From: Oceanobacillus halotolerans | Lineage (GTDB): Bacteria > Bacillota > Bacilli > Bacillales > Amphibacillaceae | Length of the DNA stretch: 64,000 bases | Direction of reading: 5' to 3' | Assembly (NCBI RefSeq): GCF_010993955.1 | Contig: NZ_WIXL01000001.1 | Span: forward strand, 401,235 to 465,234 | Part shown: positions 61,480 to 64,000 of the stretch, one piece after another | Numbering within the stretch: the stretch's first letter is position 1 | Layout: every line of letters starts with the position of its first letter | Position numbers and translations under genes: made by a program | Notes under the pieces: generated by a model | Told to the model about the DNA's origin: nothing | The model's input: only the letters and a program-made list of their open reading frames with translations | The model's database searches: none

Positions 61480-61995
61480 ATGGTTCAAATAATTGAAAAT
61501 ACGATTACATCACGTACGATTATTTCAGATAATAATAATTATCGTTATCAATTAACTCGTATTTGGGATAAATCAAATGATATCGTTTCTATCATTATGC
61601 TTAATCCTAGTAAAGCAGATTCTATAAAGAACGATAAGACGGTTATTAGCCTAACAAATTATTTAATAGATGAAGGATATGGAGGTATGGATATTGTTAA
61701 CTTGTTTGCATTTATGACAACGAGTCCAAGTGATTTGAAATATAGAAAAGAAGAATATGAAGTAGTTAATGATGAGTATATAAGAAAAACAGCAGAGGAG
61801 AGTAATATACTTATTGTTGGCTGGGGTTCTGATCAGAAAAAATATATCAGGAGAAAGAGAGAGGTTGAGAGGTTATTAATCCCCTTTCAACACAAATTAA
61901 AGTGTTTTAAAGATAATAAAGGAAGATGTCCTAGACACCCACGAGATTTGAATGATAAATGGTCCTTAGGAAGTTATCATTTTTGTTTTATATAA
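61480..61995 (+). CDS. DUF1643 domain protein
   Basis: A 171-residue cytosolic protein with the DUF1643 pattern: NYRYQLTRIWDKSNDIVSII, then MLNPSKADSIKNDKTV, GYGGMDIVNLFAFMTTSPSD and VGWGSDQKKY. Members are of unknown function and are often found near phage or mobile-element genes. AAAGGAGGAGGG precedes the ATG. A copy of the short dispersed repeat begins directly after the stop codon. The pair 61054-61995 lies between transposase debris and comK, so it may be acquired cargo. Confidence 0.82.
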   Translation: MVQIIENTITSRTIISDNNNYRYQLTRIWDKSNDIVSIIMLNPSKADSIKNDKTVISLTNYLIDEGYGGMDIVNLFAFMTTSPSDLKYRKEEYEVVNDEYIRKTAEESNILIVGWGSDQKKYIRRKREVERLLIPFQHKLKCFKDNKGRCPRHPRDLNDKWSLGSYHFCFI

Positions 61996-62060
61996 GGTAA
62001 GGTCATAGTGGCTCCCCGAAGTTTGTCGAATGAGAGGTCTGTGGAGGGAGAGGTCTGTGG
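61996..62060. repeat. Short dispersed repeat, copy 3
   Basis: GGTAAGGTCATAGTGGCTCC, then CCGAAGTTTGTCGAATGAGA and GGAGGGAGAGGTCTGTGGAG, matching the copies at 57466 and 59630. The rest of 62061-62230 shows nothing. Confidence 0.75.
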
Positions 62061-62230
62061 AGAGAAGTGTTTCTGCAGGCTTTTCCTTTTTTGTATTATA
62101 TTTTTATAAATGTTTGCAGGATTTACTTTATGAATATGGATATATTACTAGGCTATTATGAAGGAACATCAACCCAGAAACGAAACAAGTACTGTAATAC
62201 AGTGTTATTTGATGATTTGGGGTGGATTCA

Positions 62231-62731
62231 TTAATCAAATTCAGCTAAACATTCGACAAATCTCGGGGTGTCTCTGTGACCTAACGCAACACAATCCAAC
62301 GTACGTTTTAATTGCTTCCGTAAAATATAAGGGGATACATGTAATGTAAGGGTTTCTCCGTTAGAAAAGCGGATCATAGATTGTGTTGGGTCGTTTGCCA
62401 AGGCATTAACATAAGAAACGTGCTGGTAGAAAATCCAGCTACAATCCGCGTGATCAGCAGCATGGGTTGGGAATGTGTAGAGGTGTTGATCGGGATTAAT
62501 GGGGATTGGCACTTTCCGTGTGAAGCCGGTTCGTTTAATGACCGCTGCTTTTCTTCCTTCATAGGTTGCGAGATTATCCAAACAACCATTTTTGATGAGC
62601 TGTATTGGCGTTTGCTTGACAAGTATTTGTTTGTTCCGCTCCAAAACAATGCAGTTATAATCGATATGTACGGCTGGCAAAATGGCCATTGTGTTTTGGG
62701 TGATGGGGGAATGGGATAAAATAGGAAACAT
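62231..62731 (-). CDS. comK: Competence transcription factor ComK
   Basis: About 166 residues. ComK is the master activator of DNA uptake genes in Bacillus; it binds AT-rich K-boxes as a tetramer. Recognisable regions: TQNTMAILPAVHIDYNCIVL, then NLATYEGRKAAVIKRTGFTR, KVPIPINPDQHLYTFPT, ADCSWIFYQHVSYVNALAN and MIRFSNGETLTLHVSPYILR. The C-terminus is some 25 residues shorter than B. subtilis ComK. AAAAGGAG spaces to the ATG at 62731; a GTG at 62740 is less likely. A truncated second copy lies 2.7 kb to the left. Regulation by ClpC/MecA-type proteolysis is known for the family, not visible here. Confidence 0.88.
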   Translation of the reverse strand: MFPILSHSPITQNTMAILPAVHIDYNCIVLERNKQILVKQTPIQLIKNGCLDNLATYEGRKAAVIKRTGFTRKVPIPINPDQHLYTFPTHAADHADCSWIFYQHVSYVNALANDPTQSMIRFSNGETLTLHVSPYILRKQLKRTLDCVALGHRDTPRFVECLAEFD

Positions 62732-62800
62732 TTGTGGCACTCCTTTTCGGGGATGGCAGAGGGAGGGGGGTCGACTCGTTACTGATGGGCTATGTATGAA

Positions 62801-63061
62801 TTAGTTTTTATCATCTTCCAGGTAGGGAATGAGATTGTCTATTAATTGATCCATACTTAATCCTGCTGCTTTTCGAAGATGTACTTGTGTCATAAAGCTC
62901 GGTAAGGAATAACCCAGTTCTAGCTGGCCAAGCTGCTTTACATCTAAATCTATCATTTCCGAAAACTCTTCCTGTGTCTTCAACATGGACTTTCTAGCGA
63001 TAACAATTTCCTCACCGACTAGTTGCTTGATTTTTTCTTTCTTAATCTCCTTATTTTCCAA
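62801..63061 (-). CDS. XRE-family helix-turn-helix regulator
   Basis: An 86-residue single-domain protein with the XRE fold: LVGEEIVIARKSMLKTQEEF, then SEMIDLDVKQLGQLELGYSL and FMTQVHLRKAAGLSMDQLID. The spacing of helix 2 and 3 and the QLELG segment fit a DNA-binding domain. The start appears to be a TTG (63061) with AAGGGGA upstream; no earlier ATG is available. It is encoded 70 bases upstream of comK in the same direction and could affect its expression, which is only an inference. Confidence 0.78.
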   Translation of the reverse strand: MENKEIKKEKIKQLVGEEIVIARKSMLKTQEEFSEMIDLDVKQLGQLELGYSLPSFMTQVHLRKAAGLSMDQLIDNLIPYLEDDKN

Positions 63062-63249
63062 TAGGAATCCCCTTCTTTTTTAAGCAATTATCCTTTTAAA
63101 AGAAGGGTACTACCACAGTGTATACACCTTGTTTGTTGACTTAGGGCAACTTTTAAATTCTAGCAGGAAAAATAGAACATCGCTGTGTACTATTTATAAG
63201 AGTTTGATACAATTGTCGTATAGTTTAAAGTTAGGTAAAGGAGACAACT

Positions 63250-64000
63250 ATGTTATTAATAAATTTTTTTAAGAAGAAAAAGGATAAGAAAAAACCAACG
63301 AATAAACAGTCATCAAAAGTGTCGACTAACCCAAAAGCACAGAAAAATAATGAGTATGTCTCGCAACGAAAAGGAGAAATCGGTGAGTATAAGATCGATA
63401 TTCAATTGGATCAATTGCCAAAGAATTATCGGTTTTTAAGCGACATACTTATCGAAAATCCAAATGCAAAATCAGGGTATTCCCAAATTGATCATGTTGT
63501 CATTACCCCCTATGGCGTATTCGTTGTAGAAACGAAAAATTATCAAGGGACCATTTACGGTGGGGTAGGGAGAAAAACATGGCTCGTAAATGGTAAATTT
63601 AAGATGATGAATCCTTTTGTTCAAAATTACGGACATATAGAAGCACTTAAATTAGTGATAGATAAGAAGTATCATAGCTTATTTATTTCGATGGTCTCTT
63701 TTACAAAACGCTGCACGTTCAAAGTGGATATGGATTATCGAAAGATTGCCTCCAATGAACTTATCGTTTATGATATAGAACTATCTGAGTTTATCCACCG
63801 AAAAGTATCCATATTGAAATTGCAACATAAAGAACCTTTACTTAGTGAACGTGATATGTCAACGATTTACGATGTTCTTTTCAAATCGAATATAACTGAT
63901 CCCGACATAAGAAAAGCGCATATTCATTCTTTAAAGAACGAAAAAACGGAAAGAAACGCTGAGCAACAGCCACGATGCGTAGTTTGTGAAAAGGTTGTAT
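63250..64000 (+). CDS. NERD-domain protein, cut by the window edge
   Basis: An open frame from the ATG at 63250 (AAAGGAGA upstream) runs to the end of the window, 250 codons so far. After a Lys-rich N-terminus (KKKKDKKKPTNKQ) comes a nuclease-related domain: GEIGEYKIDIQLDQLPKNYR, then SQIDHVVITPYGVFVVETKN and YQGTIYGGVGRKTWLVNGKF. The D...E-x-K pattern of NERD nucleases is present. The last visible residues, CVVCEK, may begin a zinc ribbon, as in many NERD proteins. Its C-terminus and any operon partners are unseen. Confidence 0.85.
   Translation, partial: MLLINFFKKKKDKKKPTNKQSSKVSTNPKAQKNNEYVSQRKGEIGEYKIDIQLDQLPKNYRFLSDILIENPNAKSGYSQIDHVVITPYGVFVVETKNYQGTIYGGVGRKTWLVNGKFKMMNPFVQNYGHIEALKLVIDKKYHSLFISMVSFTKRCTFKVDMDYRKIASNELIVYDIELSEFIHRKVSILKLQHKEPLLSERDMSTIYDVLFKSNITDPDIRKAHIHSLKNEKTERNAEQQPRCVVCEKVV

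Overview
The window is chromosomal DNA of a low-GC, spore-former-type Bacillaceae, most like the halophilic or halotolerant genera around Oceanobacillus, Virgibacillus and Lentibacillus. This rests on very acidic surface proteins, an SLH/CsaB S-layer system, an SppA-RDD pair, a ComK homologue, AGGAGG-type ribosome binding sites, and dispersed palindromic repeats of a kind I recall from those genera. The genus is an inference. No tRNA, rRNA or CRISPR array was seen.

Layout. 1-3.6 kb: fabZ, an acidic lipoprotein, sppA-RDD and a YjfB-like gene. 3.6-9.7 kb: a TetR / membrane-fusion lipoprotein / RND pump operon of SwrC type; a mobile palindromic element lies between a TetR-type operator and the operon. 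10.4-16 kb: a small membrane protein, a split ThrE exporter, a doubled ATP-synthase-c-like protein, and a TPP-riboswitch-controlled thiamine-precursor ABC transporter. 16.2-22.5 kb: a Wzy/TPR protein, an LPNTA-anchored surface protein and a first TagO/WecA enzyme. 23-31.4 kb: a decayed partial copy of a nitrous-oxide-reductase (nos) cluster, then the intact operon nosC-nosZ-nosB-nosD-nosY-nosF and a SurA-like lipoprotein. 32-37.5 kb: gntR, a sodium symporter, a YtcJ-type amidohydrolase and an M20 carbamoylase. 38-44.8 kb: a small peptide gene, a HIRAN pseudogene, an APC permease, an aryl-sulfate sulfotransferase and a second TagO/WecA enzyme. 44.8-57.3 kb: the S-layer locus, with csaB, a DUF5693-type protein, a flippase, tagA, an SLH glucosaminidase and the major S-layer protein. 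57.4-64 kb: transposase remnants, a truncated comK copy, two small genes, an intact comK, an XRE regulator and the start of a NERD protein.

How parts fit. TagO, TagA, flippase, DUF5693 protein and CsaB should together make and pyruvylate the secondary wall polymer to which the two SLH proteins bind. NosC, Z, B, D, Y and F should reduce N2O to N2, with FNR/ResD-like sites upstream. The GntR-symporter-amidohydrolase-carbamoylase block looks like uptake and hydrolysis of a carbamoyl or amide compound.

Most unusual signal. Five intergenic arrays (22.6, 24.5, 31.4, 37.6 and 39.1 kb) carry 52 copies of an octamer close to ACTCGTGC at a spacing of almost exactly 21 bp. All copies lie in the same orientation, each array downstream of a plus-strand gene or gene remnant. 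Two further arrays of unrelated sequence have 21-bp (31.85 kb) and about 52-bp (9.9 kb) periods. All these periods are near whole numbers of DNA helical turns. I know of no described system that explains them.
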